Positions 15,924-23,981 are shown, numbered from the stretch's first letter. The stretch is 42,334 nt of DNA from WYZ-LMO2 sp040514265 (GCA_040514265.1 JBEVCD010000009.1:1-42334); one strand, 5' to 3'. Translations and numbers: made by a program. Notes: generated from the sequence alone by a model not told the origin.

Positions 15924-16824
15924 GAAGTTCGTGGAGGAGGCTATTAGAGAAATACGCGAGAGAGTCGGGGATGGTAAGGCTATAATAGCCCTGTCGGGCG
16001 GCGTCGACAGCTCTGTGTGCGCCGTGCTGGCTTACAGGGCTATCGGGGACAGACTGATTCCAGTTTTCGTCGATACCGGTCTGATGAGGGAGGGCGAGCC
16101 TGAGAGGATCAAGGAGATATTTTCACCGATGGGACTCGTTTTCATAGACGCCAAAGAGGAATTCTTCAGAGCTCTGAAAGGCGTCGTAGACCCGGAAGAG
16201 AAGCGCAAAGTCATAGGGGAACTCTTCGTAAGAATATTTGAGAGAGTCGCGGAGGAAAAAGGGGCGGAGTATCTGATTCAGGGGACTATATACCCCGACA
16301 TCATCGAGAGTCAGGGAGGGATAAAGAGTCACCACAACGTCGGAGGTTTTCCGATCCGCTACAAGTTCAAGGACGTCATAGAGCCGCTTCGCGAACTCTA
16401 CAAGGACGAGGTCAGAGAGGTCGCGAGATACCTCGGACTCCCCAAGGAGATATCGGAGCGCATGCCGTTTCCGGGACCCGGGTTGGCGGTCAGAATAGCC
16501 GGCGAGGTGACGCCGGAGAAGGTCGAGGTGGTCAGGAAAGCCACCAAAATAGTCGAGGAGGAGCTCGCGGACTACGAGAAGTGGCAGTGCTTCGCGGCGT
16601 TGATAGGGAAGGCTACCGGCGTAAAGGGGGATCAGAGGGTTTACGGGTACATTATAGCCATAAGGGCTGTATCTTCGAGGGATGGGATGACCGCTGATCC
16701 CCTTCGCATAGACTACGAGAAGCTCAAGAGGATGGCGCTGCGCATAACGGGCGAAATACCGCAGGTTGCGAGAGTCGTTTACGATGTAACTCCCAAACCG
16801 CCGGCTACGATAGAGTACGAGTAG
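15910..16824 (+). CDS. guaAb: GMP synthase subunit B (ATP pyrophosphatase)
   Basis: This is the synthetase half of the two-subunit archaeal GMP synthase, which converts XMP to GMP with ammonia from a separate glutaminase subunit. The 304-residue protein has the PP-loop SGGVDSS at residues 29-35, FVDTGLMREGE, and the C-terminal GMPS dimerisation domain ending DVTPKPPATIEYE. There is no glutaminase domain, as expected; the partner gene is not in the window. Its ATG lies within the last codons of pyrG, so the two nucleotide-synthesis genes are translationally coupled. Confidence 0.96.
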   Translation: MVNVEKFVEEAIREIRERVGDGKAIIALSGGVDSSVCAVLAYRAIGDRLIPVFVDTGLMREGEPERIKEIFSPMGLVFIDAKEEFFRALKGVVDPEEKRKVIGELFVRIFERVAEEKGAEYLIQGTIYPDIIESQGGIKSHHNVGGFPIRYKFKDVIEPLRELYKDEVREVARYLGLPKEISERMPFPGPGLAVRIAGEVTPEKVEVVRKATKIVEEELADYEKWQCFAALIGKATGVKGDQRVYGYIIAIRAVSSRDGMTADPLRIDYEKLKRMALRITGEIPQVARVVYDVTPKPPATIEYE

Positions 16825-16831
16825 TGGCACC

Positions 16832-16850
16832 ATTTTTAATTCTGCTTTCC
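16832..16850 (+). terminator. Weak T-rich terminator after guaAb
   Basis: ATTTTTAATTCTGCTTTCC lies eight bases after the guaAb stop. Pyrimidine-rich runs with five T are typical archaeal stop signals. No hairpin is needed or clear. Confidence 0.4.
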
Positions 16851-16928
16851 TCTGCAACTCTCACAGCCACGCTCGCAGCGGTCGGCTAAGGTAATTCCAG
16901 ATTTCAGTTGAGAAGAATATCAGCTTAG

Positions 16929-17010
16929 CGCCGGGGGTGGGATTCGAACCCACGCGGGCTTGCGCCCACGCGCTCTCCAGGCGCGCGCCTTACCACTCGG
17001 CAACCCCGGC
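16929..17010 (-). tRNA. tRNA-Ser (anticodon GGA)
   Basis: The minus strand folds as a class II tRNA of 82 bases. The acceptor GCCGGGG pairs with CCCCGGC. The D stem is GCC/GGC around GAGTGGTAA. The anticodon stem CGCGC/GCGCG encloses loop CTGGAGA, giving anticodon GGA for serine UCC/UCU. A long variable arm GGGC-GCAA-GCCC is present, and the T arm is GTGGG-TTCGAAT-CCCAC. The discriminator base is G, as archaeal serine tRNAs have. There is no intron, and CCA is not encoded. Confidence 0.97.
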
Positions 17011-17054
17011 TCAACATCTCTCAGTCGAAAAGCCTTATGAATGTATCGCCCAAA

Positions 17055-17064
17055 ACTTATAAAG
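17055..17064. promoter_or_regulatory. Shared TATA element for alaS (+) and possibly tRNA-Ser (-)
   Basis: ACTTATAAAG is a TATA box in either direction. On the plus strand its centre is about 25 bases before the ATG of alaS at 17086, predicting a leaderless message. On the minus strand it would start transcription near 17035, some 25 bases ahead of the mature tRNA. A second candidate for the tRNA is TTCATAAGG (17031-17039). Confidence 0.5.
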
Positions 17065-17085
17065 TCCGCGCACTTTCGCGATACG

Positions 17086-19785
17086 ATGAGCCTCGAAAGC
17101 GAGTATCTCGACATAACTTTCCTCCCCAAAAACGGATTCGTGCGCAAGCGCTGCTCGAAGTGCGGAAAGTACTTCTGGACAGTGGACAAAACGAGAAAAA
17201 CTTGTGGAGATCCTCCCTGCGAGAGTTACACATTTATAGGCAATCCCGTGTTCAAGAGGAGTTTCGAGCTCGACGAGATGAGAGAATACTACCTCAGCTT
17301 CTTCGAAAAGAGGGGGCACGAAAGGATAGACCGCTATCCAGTAGTGGCGCGGTGGAGGGATGACATATACCTGACGATTGCCAGCATAGCCGACTTTCAA
17401 CCATTTGTAACTTCCGGCGTCGCACCTCCGCCGGCTAACCCGCTCACGATCTCGCAGCCCTGTATAAGGCTCGACGACCTCGACAGCGTCGGCAGAACCG
17501 GAAGACATCTCACGCTTTTCGAGATGATGGCGCATCATGCGTTCAACTACCCTGGAAGGGAAATCTACTGGAAAAACGAGACGGTCGCTTACTGCACGGA
17601 GCTCCTCCTGAGCCTCGGCGTCGAGCTCGAAGACATAGTTTACAAGGAGGAGCCGTGGGCTGGTGGCGGTAACGCCGGTCCCTGCCTCGAAGCGATAGTC
17701 GGAGGTCTTGAGCTCGCAACGCTCGTCTTCATGAACCTCGAAGAGCATCCGGAGGGCGACATCGAGATTAAGGGTTCGAGGTATCGAAAAATGGAGAACT
17801 ACATCGTCGACACGGGGTACGGACTTGAACGCTTCGTCTGGGCGAGCAAAGGGACTCCTACGGTTTACGATGCCATATTTCCGGAAGTTATAGCGCTGAT
17901 ACTGGAAAACAGCGAGGTAAGCGTGGATTTCGACGACGAAAGGGTCAGGCAGGCTGTAGCGGAGAGCTCGAAACTCGCCGGAGTAACCGGCGAACTCACG
18001 AGCGAGCTGCCGAGGATAAGGAAGGAGGTTGCAGAAAAGGTTGGGATCGACGTCGAAAAGCTCTCCAACATGCTCGATCAGCTCGAAAAAGTCTACGCAC
18101 TCGCCGATCACAGCAGGTGTGTACTCTTCATGCTCGGCGACGGTTTGGTTCCGAGCAACTCCGGAGCGGGTTATCTAGCGAGGCTCATGATCAGAAGGAG
18201 TCTTAGAATGCTTGAGGAACTCGGATGCACTCTGGAGCTATTCGACCTCGTCGAAAAACACGCCAGAATCATGCGCTTCAGCTTCGACGTTCCCATGGAA
18301 ACGATAAGCGAGATCCTCGAAATCGAGAAGGAGAGGTACAGGAAGACCGTGGCGAGGGGTCTTGGCTTGGTTGAGAGGTTGATAGCGAAAAAGGGCAGGC
18401 TGAGCAAGGGGGACCTCGTGGAACTCTACGACGCGCACGGAATACCGATGGAGCTTGCGGTAAAGGTTGCGAAGGAGAAAGGAGCTGATGTTGAGATTCC
18501 GAAGGACTTCTACGCCGAGCTAGCTGCCAGACATTCGAAGGCTGAGAAGAAGGAGAAGGAAGTAGTCAGGCTCAGCAGAGAGTATCCGAAGACTATCAAG
18601 CTCTACTACGACGATCCCAAGCTCTTCGAGTTCGAGGCGAACGTTTTAGGTTTTGAGAACGGCTACGTGATACTCGACAGGACGGCTTTCTATCCGGAAA
18701 GCGGGGGTCAGGATAGCGATACAGGCTACTTGATAGCTGACGGCAGAAGCGTTAGAGTCGAGGGAGTGCTGGAAGTCGACGGCGTGGTGCTGCACAAGGT
18801 CAGCGGCGAGGTCAGCGGCAAGGTAAGGGGCGTCGTAGACGCCGAAAGGAGGCTGAGGCACATGCGGCACCATTCTGCGACGCACGTGCTGCTCTACACA
18901 CTTCAGCACGTCCTCGGAAAGCACGTCTGGCAGGCTGGCGCGAAGAAGGAAACCTCCAAAGCCAGGCTGGATGTAACACACTACAAGCGTCCGAGCGATG
19001 AAGAAGTCCGAATGATAGAGCTGCTAGCCAACAGGGTGGTGATGGAGAACAAGCCGATCCGCTGGTTCTGGATGGACAGGATAGAGGCGGAGAGAAGGTT
19101 CGGCTTCAGACTCTATCAGGGTGGAGTTCCGCCCGGGAAGGAAATAAGGATCGTCCAGGTCGGCGACGACGTTCAGGCTTGCGGCGGAACCCACTGCAGC
19201 TCAACGGGCGAGATAGGTATGATAAAGATACTCAGGGTCGAGTCGATACAGGACGGGGTCATAAGGTTCGAGTTCGCAGCTGGAGAGGCGGCACTCGAAG
19301 CTGTGGCTGAAGAGGAGAAGATACTGAAAGAGGCTGCTCGCATTCTGCGCGTGGAGCCAGCGCAGTTACCAAAGACTGTGGAGAAGTTCTTCGAAGAGTG
19401 GAAAGAGCAGAGGAAGACGATAGAGAGGCTGAACGAGGAGCTCGCGAATGTAAGAGCTGAGAAACTGCTAGACGAAGCTGAACTCTTCAACTCCGTAAAG
19501 GTCGTCGTGAAAACCGTGGAAATGGATCCGAAGGAGATGCTCAAGCTCGCCGAGAAGCTCGCAGCGAAAGGGGCAGTAGGTGTGCTGATGTCGAGCAGCT
19601 CGCCAAAGAAGTTCGTCGTAGCCTTCAGCGGAGCCGATTACGACGCGAGGGGACTGCTCAGAGAGGTTTGCAGGGTTGCCAAGGGCAGCGGAGGAGGTAG
19701 GGAGGACGTTGCACAGGGAGCTGTGGAGAGGTTGCTGAGCGAGGAGGAGCTCGCCAGGATCGTTTATGAGTTCCTCTCGCGTTGA
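17086..19785 (+). CDS. alaS: Alanyl-tRNA synthetase
   Basis: AlaRS charges tRNA-Ala and clears mischarged serine and glycine. The 899-residue enzyme is of the archaeal type, with an N-terminal zinc-like segment (KRCSKCGKYFW...CGDPPC), a class II catalytic core (VAPPPANPLTISQPCIRLDDLD; PWAGGGNAGPCLE; DTGYGLERFVW), an editing domain with RHHSATHVLL and ACGGTHCSSTGEIG, and a C-terminal oligomerisation region rich in glycine (GSGGGREDVAQG). The ATG at 17086 is preferred to an in-frame ATG at 17041, because the TATA box lies between them. It overlaps cofE by 20 bases. Confidence 0.96.
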   Translation: MSLESEYLDITFLPKNGFVRKRCSKCGKYFWTVDKTRKTCGDPPCESYTFIGNPVFKRSFELDEMREYYLSFFEKRGHERIDRYPVVARWRDDIYLTIASIADFQPFVTSGVAPPPANPLTISQPCIRLDDLDSVGRTGRHLTLFEMMAHHAFNYPGREIYWKNETVAYCTELLLSLGVELEDIVYKEEPWAGGGNAGPCLEAIVGGLELATLVFMNLEEHPEGDIEIKGSRYRKMENYIVDTGYGLERFVWASKGTPTVYDAIFPEVIALILENSEVSVDFDDERVRQAVAESSKLAGVTGELTSELPRIRKEVAEKVGIDVEKLSNMLDQLEKVYALADHSRCVLFMLGDGLVPSNSGAGYLARLMIRRSLRMLEELGCTLELFDLVEKHARIMRFSFDVPMETISEILEIEKERYRKTVARGLGLVERLIAKKGRLSKGDLVELYDAHGIPMELAVKVAKEKGADVEIPKDFYAELAARHSKAEKKEKEVVRLSREYPKTIKLYYDDPKLFEFEANVLGFENGYVILDRTAFYPESGGQDSDTGYLIADGRSVRVEGVLEVDGVVLHKVSGEVSGKVRGVVDAERRLRHMRHHSATHVLLYTLQHVLGKHVWQAGAKKETSKARLDVTHYKRPSDEEVRMIELLANRVVMENKPIRWFWMDRIEAERRFGFRLYQGGVPPGKEIRIVQVGDDVQACGGTHCSSTGEIGMIKILRVESIQDGVIRFEFAAGEAALEAVAEEEKILKEAARILRVEPAQLPKTVEKFFEEWKEQRKTIERLNEELANVRAEKLLDEAELFNSVKVVVKTVEMDPKEMLKLAEKLAAKGAVGVLMSSSSPKKFVVAFSGADYDARGLLREVCRVAKGSGGGREDVAQGAVERLLSEEELARIVYEFLSR

Positions 19786-20521
19786 GGTAATACCGGTAAA
19801 AGGTCTGCCCCTCGTAAAACCCGGAGACGACGTTGCGCAGCTGATAGCGTCTGCCGTAGAGCTGCGGAACGGAGACGTGGTCGCGATATGTTCGACTATC
19901 GTTTCGAAAGCCGAAGGTAGGATCGTAAAACTCTCGGAGGTGAAGGCAGGAGAGAGAGCCGTCGAGATAGCTCGGAAGATCGGAAAAGAGCCAGAAGTCG
20001 TCCAGCTCGTTCTCGAAAACAGCGAAGAAGTTCTCCTCGAACAGCCTTTTCTGCTCGTAAAGGCGAAGTTCGGCAACGTGTGCGTCAACGCAGGCGTAGA
20101 CCTCTCAAACGTCGAAGCCGGATACGCTCTGCTCCCTCCGCTCGATCCAGACGGGAGCGCTGAGAGGATAAGGAGGAGGTTCGCAGAACTTGGATACGAC
20201 GTAGCAGTGGTAATCACCGACACGAACGGAAGGTGCTTCCGCCGCGGGGTCGTGGGTTTCGCCATCGGCTGCTCAGGGCTGGAAGTCCTTCGGAGCTGGA
20301 TCGGAAAGAGGGACCTCTACGGAAGGGAGCTCGAAATGACAGTTGAATGCGTCGCCGACGAGATCGCAGCCTTCGCGAACCTGTTGATGGGCGAGGGAGG
20401 CGACGGCGTGCCGGCAGTCGTTTTTAGAGGGCTTAACGTCAGCGGAGACGGCAGAGCTGCGGACATATATCGCGGTGAGGAGGAGGACGTAATAAGAAGA
20501 TGCCTGAGAAAGTGCTACTAG
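19766..20521 (+). CDS. cofE: Coenzyme F420-0:L-glutamate ligase
   Basis: CofE adds glutamate to the lactyl phosphate side chain of F420-0 using GTP. The 251-residue protein shows the CofE features VIPVKGLPLVKPGDD, VAICSTIVSKAEGR, VCVNAGVDLSN and VVITDTNGRCFRRG, and DEIAAFANLLMGEG near the C-terminus. Length matches archaeal stand-alone CofE, without the extra nitroreductase-like domain of actinobacterial FbiB. The ATG is inside the 3' end of alaS. Its own end overlaps the next gene by 22 bases. F420 is the central hydride carrier in Archaeoglobus. Confidence 0.95.
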   Translation: MSSSRVEVIPVKGLPLVKPGDDVAQLIASAVELRNGDVVAICSTIVSKAEGRIVKLSEVKAGERAVEIARKIGKEPEVVQLVLENSEEVLLEQPFLLVKAKFGNVCVNAGVDLSNVEAGYALLPPLDPDGSAERIRRRFAELGYDVAVVITDTNGRCFRRGVVGFAIGCSGLEVLRSWIGKRDLYGRELEMTVECVADEIAAFANLLMGEGGDGVPAVVFRGLNVSGDGRAADIYRGEEEDVIRRCLRKCY

Positions 20522-21573
20522 TCGGAAGCAACGTCAGAAACGTCGCGGAGTCGGCGAAGAAAGCCGGATACGATGTAATAGCCGTGGCGAAGCATTGCGA
20601 CGCGGACCTCGAAATATACTGCGACACCGTTCGTAGGTTCACGAGCCTTGAAGAGGCGAAGAAGATAGCAGAGGAGCTCGCGCAGGCTGAGAACGCCAAA
20701 GTTGTGCTGTGCTCGGGCTGCGAACTTCTTAAAGTTAAAGCGGAGCTGCTGTGCAACGATCCGAGAGACGTGAAGGAGGTCGTGGACAAGCTCAGGTTTT
20801 ACCGCAGGTTAGAGAGGGAGGGTATTCCCCACCCCGAGCTCGGAGATTTCGGGGAGAGAACGATTCTGAAACCCCGCATAGGAGGTGGAGGAGAGGACGT
20901 AGTTTTCGGTAGAGAAGAGAGAGAGGGCTTCGTAAAACAGAGGTTCGTGGACGGTCTAGCCTGCTCCGTCTCGCTTATAGTCGGCGGAGAAGCTACCCCC
21001 ATTGCCGCGAACGAAATTCTCGTGGGCTGGAGCGAAATGCACGCGTCCGGTTTCAGGTACAGCGGGAACGTAACGCCGCTGTTCGATGCTGAGAAAGTCG
21101 AAAAAATCGAGAAGCTCGCGGTCGAGGTTGTCTCGCTGTTCAACCTCCGCGGCTCAGTGGGGGTAGACTTCGTTTACGCCGACAAACCGTACGTTCTCGA
21201 AATCAACCCGCGCTTTCAGGGCTCGCTGGACAGCGTGGAGTGGAGCTGCGACGTTAACGTTTTCGCAATGCACGTCGCAGCCTTCGAAGGGCGGAAAGTT
21301 GAGAGGGTCAAGCCGAAGAGGTTCGCAGCCAGGGCTGTTCTCTTCGCTCCGGAAAAGCTTAAAGTTGCGGCGAACCTCGCTGGTAACCCCTTCTTCGCAG
21401 ACGTGCCAAAGGCTGGCGAAGTCTACGACAGGGGGGAGCCGCTGGTGTCGATACTCGCGAGCGGCGGGAGTAGGGAGGAGGTCATATCGAGGGTGCGTGA
21501 GAGGAAGAATGTCTTCCTAAGCTTCTGCGACTCAGCGGTTCGCTCTCGTCATCGCGGCGCTCTGAAGCGGTAG
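20500..21573 (+). CDS. ATP-grasp family ligase of unknown substrate (COG2232-like)
   Basis: This 357-residue protein has an N-terminal Rossmann-like start (KVLLVGSNVRNVAESAKKAGYDV) and an ATP-grasp core: TILKPRIGGGGEDVVF as the lysine/glycine-rich loop, FVKQRFVDGLACSVSLIV, and the metal-binding end VGVDFVYADKPYVLEINPRFQGS. It resembles uncharacterised archaeal ATP-grasp enzymes related to biotin carboxylase rather than the RimK-type ligases CofF or MptN. ATG at 20500 follows GAGGAGGA and lies within cofE, so both proteins are likely made together. This suggests a role in F420 or pterin cofactor modification, but the substrate is not shown. Confidence 0.85.
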   Translation: MPEKVLLVGSNVRNVAESAKKAGYDVIAVAKHCDADLEIYCDTVRRFTSLEEAKKIAEELAQAENAKVVLCSGCELLKVKAELLCNDPRDVKEVVDKLRFYRRLEREGIPHPELGDFGERTILKPRIGGGGEDVVFGREEREGFVKQRFVDGLACSVSLIVGGEATPIAANEILVGWSEMHASGFRYSGNVTPLFDAEKVEKIEKLAVEVVSLFNLRGSVGVDFVYADKPYVLEINPRFQGSLDSVEWSCDVNVFAMHVAAFEGRKVERVKPKRFAARAVLFAPEKLKVAANLAGNPFFADVPKAGEVYDRGEPLVSILASGGSREEVISRVRERKNVFLSFCDSAVRSRHRGALKR

Positions 21574-21603
21574 AACTCATCATCGAAAAATTCGATCGCG
21601 CAG

Positions 21604-21618
21604 TTTAAAAATTTAAAG
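21604..21618 (+). promoter_or_regulatory. Possible TATA element upstream of nadE
   Basis: TTTAAAAATTTAAAG in the 138-base space between the ATP-grasp gene and nadE would place a start of transcription near 21636. This gives nadE a leader of about 75 bases that contains a short open frame. Confidence 0.45.
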
Positions 21619-21628
21619 CCGGAGGAAG

Positions 21629-21712
21629 TTGTGCCGGTTTGTGAAGCGCAAGTGCGGTGAGGGAAAAGTATTCGTCAATCCCGGTCGAGCCATACGAGGA
21701 GGTCGAAGGTGA
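21629..21712 (+). CDS. Possible 27-residue leader peptide ahead of nadE
   Basis: A TTG at 21629, three bases after GGAGGAA-type sequence at 21621, opens a 27-codon frame containing KRKCGEGKVFVNPGRAIRGG. It stops at TGA 21710-21712, which overlaps the nadE ATG as TGATG. The peptide is very basic and holds two cysteines. It may be a real small protein, a translation-coupling leader, or chance; no family is recognised. Confidence 0.25.
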   Translation: MCRFVKRKCGEGKVFVNPGRAIRGGRR

Positions 21713-22482
21713 TGTGGGAGAAGATCGCTGCGAGAATTGAGGAGTTCATTAGGGACTGTGTCGAGTCTGCTAAGGCTAGAGGAGTCGTTGTTGGTGTCAG
21801 CGGGGGTGTCGACAGCGCTGTGACGGCTTTCCTCTGCGTCAGGGCGCTTGGAAGTGAGAGAGTTCTCGCAACCGTAATGCCTGAAGTCGGCGTGACACCC
21901 GAGGAGGATGTGAGGGATGCGCTGGAACTTTGCAGAATTCTCGGCATCGAATACAGATACGTGGAGATAAACGAGGTCGTCGAGACTTTTCTCAAAAAGC
22001 TCGGGGAGGGCAGCGAGGTGGCGAAGGCGAACCTCAAGCCCAGGATAAGGATGACGGTGAACTACTACTACGCGAACAGTCTGAACTACCTCGTAGCAGG
22101 CACGGGTAACAAAAGCGAGCTGATGATCGGTTACTTCACCAAGTACGGCGACGGAGGAGTCGATTTTCTGCCGATCGGCGACCTGTACAAGACGGAGGTC
22201 TGGGAGCTCGCAAAGTTTCTCGGAGTTCCCGAAAAGATTGTGAAGAAGAAGCCCACAGCTGGACTGTGGGTAGGTCAGACTGACGAAGGAGAACTCGGAA
22301 TCACATACGTAAAGCTTGACAAAATCCTGAAAGCGCTGGAAAAGGGCTACAGCGTGGAGGAAATAGTTGAGAAGCTCGGTGTGAGTAGGGAGGAGGTGGA
22401 AAAAGTACTCGGCATGGTTGAAGCGAGCGAACACAAAAGGAGGCTACCTCCGGTTGCGAGGGTTCGCGATCTGATCGGCTAA
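21712..22482 (+). CDS. nadE: NH3-dependent NAD+ synthetase
   Basis: NadE amidates deamido-NAD to NAD+ with ammonia and ATP. The 256-residue protein is the short, glutaminase-free form. It has the PP-loop SGGVDSA at residues 30-36, the NLKPRIRM and YLVAGTGNKSE segments that bind deamido-NAD and ATP, and FLPIGDLYKTEVWELA. The C-terminal part (VEEIVEKLGVSREEVEKVLGMVEASEHKR) is typical. ATG at 21712 or the GTG just before it at 21709 are both possible; GAGGAGG at 21696-21702 suits either. It converges on hsp20 with only ten bases between the stops. Confidence 0.96.
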   Translation: MWEKIAARIEEFIRDCVESAKARGVVVGVSGGVDSAVTAFLCVRALGSERVLATVMPEVGVTPEEDVRDALELCRILGIEYRYVEINEVVETFLKKLGEGSEVAKANLKPRIRMTVNYYYANSLNYLVAGTGNKSELMIGYFTKYGDGGVDFLPIGDLYKTEVWELAKFLGVPEKIVKKKPTAGLWVGQTDEGELGITYVKLDKILKALEKGYSVEEIVEKLGVSREEVEKVLGMVEASEHKRRLPPVARVRDLIG

Positions 22483-22484
22483 GC

Positions 22485-22491
22485 AAAAAAA
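22485..22491 (-). terminator. Oligo-T terminator of hsp20
   Basis: Seven A on the plus strand read as seven T on the minus strand immediately after the hsp20 stop codon, a common archaeal termination signal. Confidence 0.55.
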
Positions 22492-22492
22492 T

Positions 22493-22912
22493 TTATTCGA
22501 TCTGAATTCTCGCCTTCTCCTTAACCTTCTTCGGGATCGTGACTTCGAGGACTCCGTTGTTGTACCTCGCCTTTACGTTGGCTACGTCAACCTCCACGGG
22601 TATCGACACCCTCCTCACGAAGACTCCGTACCTGCGCTCCCTCCTAAGGTAGTCCCTGCCCTTCTCCTCCTCCTCGACCTTCCTCTCCGCTTTTATGACG
22701 AGGTCTCCGTCTTCGAAGTAGACCTCTATGTCTTCCTTGTTGAACCCCGGAAGGTCGGCTATCACTCTGAACTTCTCTCCCTCATCGATGACGTCAACCG
22801 GAATGCCGAACCTGGTTTCCCTTACCTCCGGAAACCTTCGCTCGAACTCCTCGAAGAGTCTGTTCATCCTCTCCTGAATCCTCCTTATCTCCTCAAACGG
22901 GTCGAACAACAC
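22493..22912 (-). CDS. hsp20: Small heat shock protein Hsp20
   Basis: Hsp20 is an ATP-independent chaperone that holds unfolding proteins. The 139-residue protein has a short N-terminal helix (FDPFEEIRRIQERMNRLFEE) and an alpha-crystallin domain with FRVIADLPGFNKEDIEVYFEDG and NGVLEVTIPK. The C-terminal I-x-I motif (RIQIE) packs subunits into oligomers. The GTG at 22912 is chosen since GGAGGTG is six bases upstream; a GTG three codons earlier (22921) would abut that site. It has its own promoter with a heat-shock operator and is divergent from nmd3. Confidence 0.96.
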   Translation of the reverse strand: MLFDPFEEIRRIQERMNRLFEEFERRFPEVRETRFGIPVDVIDEGEKFRVIADLPGFNKEDIEVYFEDGDLVIKAERKVEEEEKGRDYLRRERRYGVFVRRVSIPVEVDVANVKARYNNGVLEVTIPKKVKEKARIQIE

Positions 22913-22953
22913 CTCTACCACCTCCCTAACTGAGTTTTCTTAACCTCATTTCC

Positions 22954-22968
22954 CTAACTTTAGGTTAG
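22954..22968. promoter_or_regulatory. Heat-shock regulator operator, CTAAC-N5-GTTAG (HSR1-type)
   Basis: CTAAC TTTAG GTTAG is an exact match to the inverted repeat reported for HSR1, the heat-shock repressor of A. fulgidus that controls hsp20 and cdc48 genes. It lies just downstream of the hsp20 TATA box and over the predicted start of transcription. Binding there would block RNA polymerase. A half-similar CTAAC...TTAAC sequence follows at 22926-22942. Confidence 0.8.
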
Positions 22969-22976
22969 TGTGTTTG

Positions 22977-22991
22977 TATTTAAAATTTTCG
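22977..22991 (-). promoter_or_regulatory. TATA/BRE promoter of hsp20
   Basis: The minus strand reads CGAAAATTTTAAATA, with BRE-like CGAAAA (22986-22991) and TATA box TTTTAAATA (22977-22985). The predicted start is near 22956, inside the heat-shock operator. The transcript leader of about 45 bases contains the GGAGGTG site. Confidence 0.7.
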
Positions 22992-22999
22992 GTGATCGG

Positions 23000-23007
23000 T
23001 TTTAAAG
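23000..23007 (+). promoter_or_regulatory. TATA box of nmd3
   Basis: TTTTAAAG lies 25 bases before the GTG start at 23028, which predicts a leaderless transcript. It is back to back with the hsp20 promoter. Confidence 0.55.
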
Positions 23008-23027
23008 CCCAATACTAAAAGCCTTAT

Positions 23028-23981
23028 GTGAGGTGCGTGATCTGCGGCAGGGAGAGCGAGGAGGTGCTGTGCGCCGAATGTGCGGCTGAAAGGCTTGAGC
23101 TGGCAGTACTTGATACTGTGGAGATTGTGATGTGCAGCGGCTGCAGGAGGTTCAAGCTCGGCGCGAGCTGGGCTGAGGTGGATCTGGAAGAAGCAGTCGC
23201 CCGCGAGGTTGCGAGATCTTTGAGGGTCGATGAAAGGTTCAGAGTCGAGTCCGTCGAAGTGAGGGGCAACGTCGCTGTTCTGCGCGGGAAGTTCGGCGGT
23301 GAGGAACTCGAAGTTTCGATACCATTTAATTATAATATTTCGAGGTCTCGCTGCCCCCGCTGCAGCAGGCAGAGCGGCGGGTATTACGAGGCTATAATCC
23401 AGCTACGCGCTGAAGGTAGAAAACTCGAAGAGGAGGAAATTCGCAGGGCAAAGGAGATTCTGATATCGGTCCTCGAAACCGATCGGAGCGAAAAGGCTTT
23501 TCTCTCCAAGGTTCAGGAAAGGAAAGAGGGGATAGACTTCTACGTCGGCAGCAGAGATGTGGGGAGACGCGCATCTTACCGCATCGCCGACGAGATGGGC
23601 GGCAAGGTTACGGAGTCGAAGAAGCTGCACACGAAGATCGACGGCAGAGATGCCTACCGCTTCACCTACCTCGTAAGGCTACCTCCCTACAGGGTAGGAG
23701 ACGTCGTCGAGGTGAACGGTAGGCTTGCGGTTGTCAGAAACGCCAGACTCGGGAAGGGGACGGATCTGATCAGCGGAAAAACCGTGAGCGTAGCTGATTC
23801 GAAGGTAGTTGCGAGAAGGGAAGACATGACGAGCGGCATAATCGTCAACGTCGACGAGTACGCAGCCGAAGTTTCCTGCGACTTCGGGCTGGTGATCGTG
23901 GAAAAGCCGTACGGGGCGGAGATCGGAAGCGTCGTAAACGTTTTCGAGCACGGTGGTAAGTACTGGGCTTTCGTCCCATGA
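23028..23981 (+). CDS. NMD3-family ribosome-associated zinc protein
   Basis: The 317-residue protein matches archaeal homologues of Nmd3, the eukaryotic adaptor for export of the large ribosomal subunit. In archaea, which lack a nucleus, it probably acts in ribosome maturation or quality control. The N-terminus has paired cysteines C3/C6, C15/C18 and C36/C39, and a further CPRC pair occurs at SRCPRCSRQSGGYYEAIIQLR. The middle and C-terminal parts include beta-barrel-like domains (LPPYRVGDVVEVNGRLAVVRN). GTG at 23028 is used because the ATG two bases upstream is out of frame. It overlaps taw2 by four bases. Confidence 0.9.
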   Translation: MRCVICGRESEEVLCAECAAERLELAVLDTVEIVMCSGCRRFKLGASWAEVDLEEAVAREVARSLRVDERFRVESVEVRGNVAVLRGKFGGEELEVSIPFNYNISRSRCPRCSRQSGGYYEAIIQLRAEGRKLEEEEIRRAKEILISVLETDRSEKAFLSKVQERKEGIDFYVGSRDVGRRASYRIADEMGGKVTESKKLHTKIDGRDAYRFTYLVRLPPYRVGDVVEVNGRLAVVRNARLGKGTDLISGKTVSVADSKVVARREDMTSGIIVNVDEYAAEVSCDFGLVIVEKPYGAEIGSVVNVFEHGGKYWAFVP

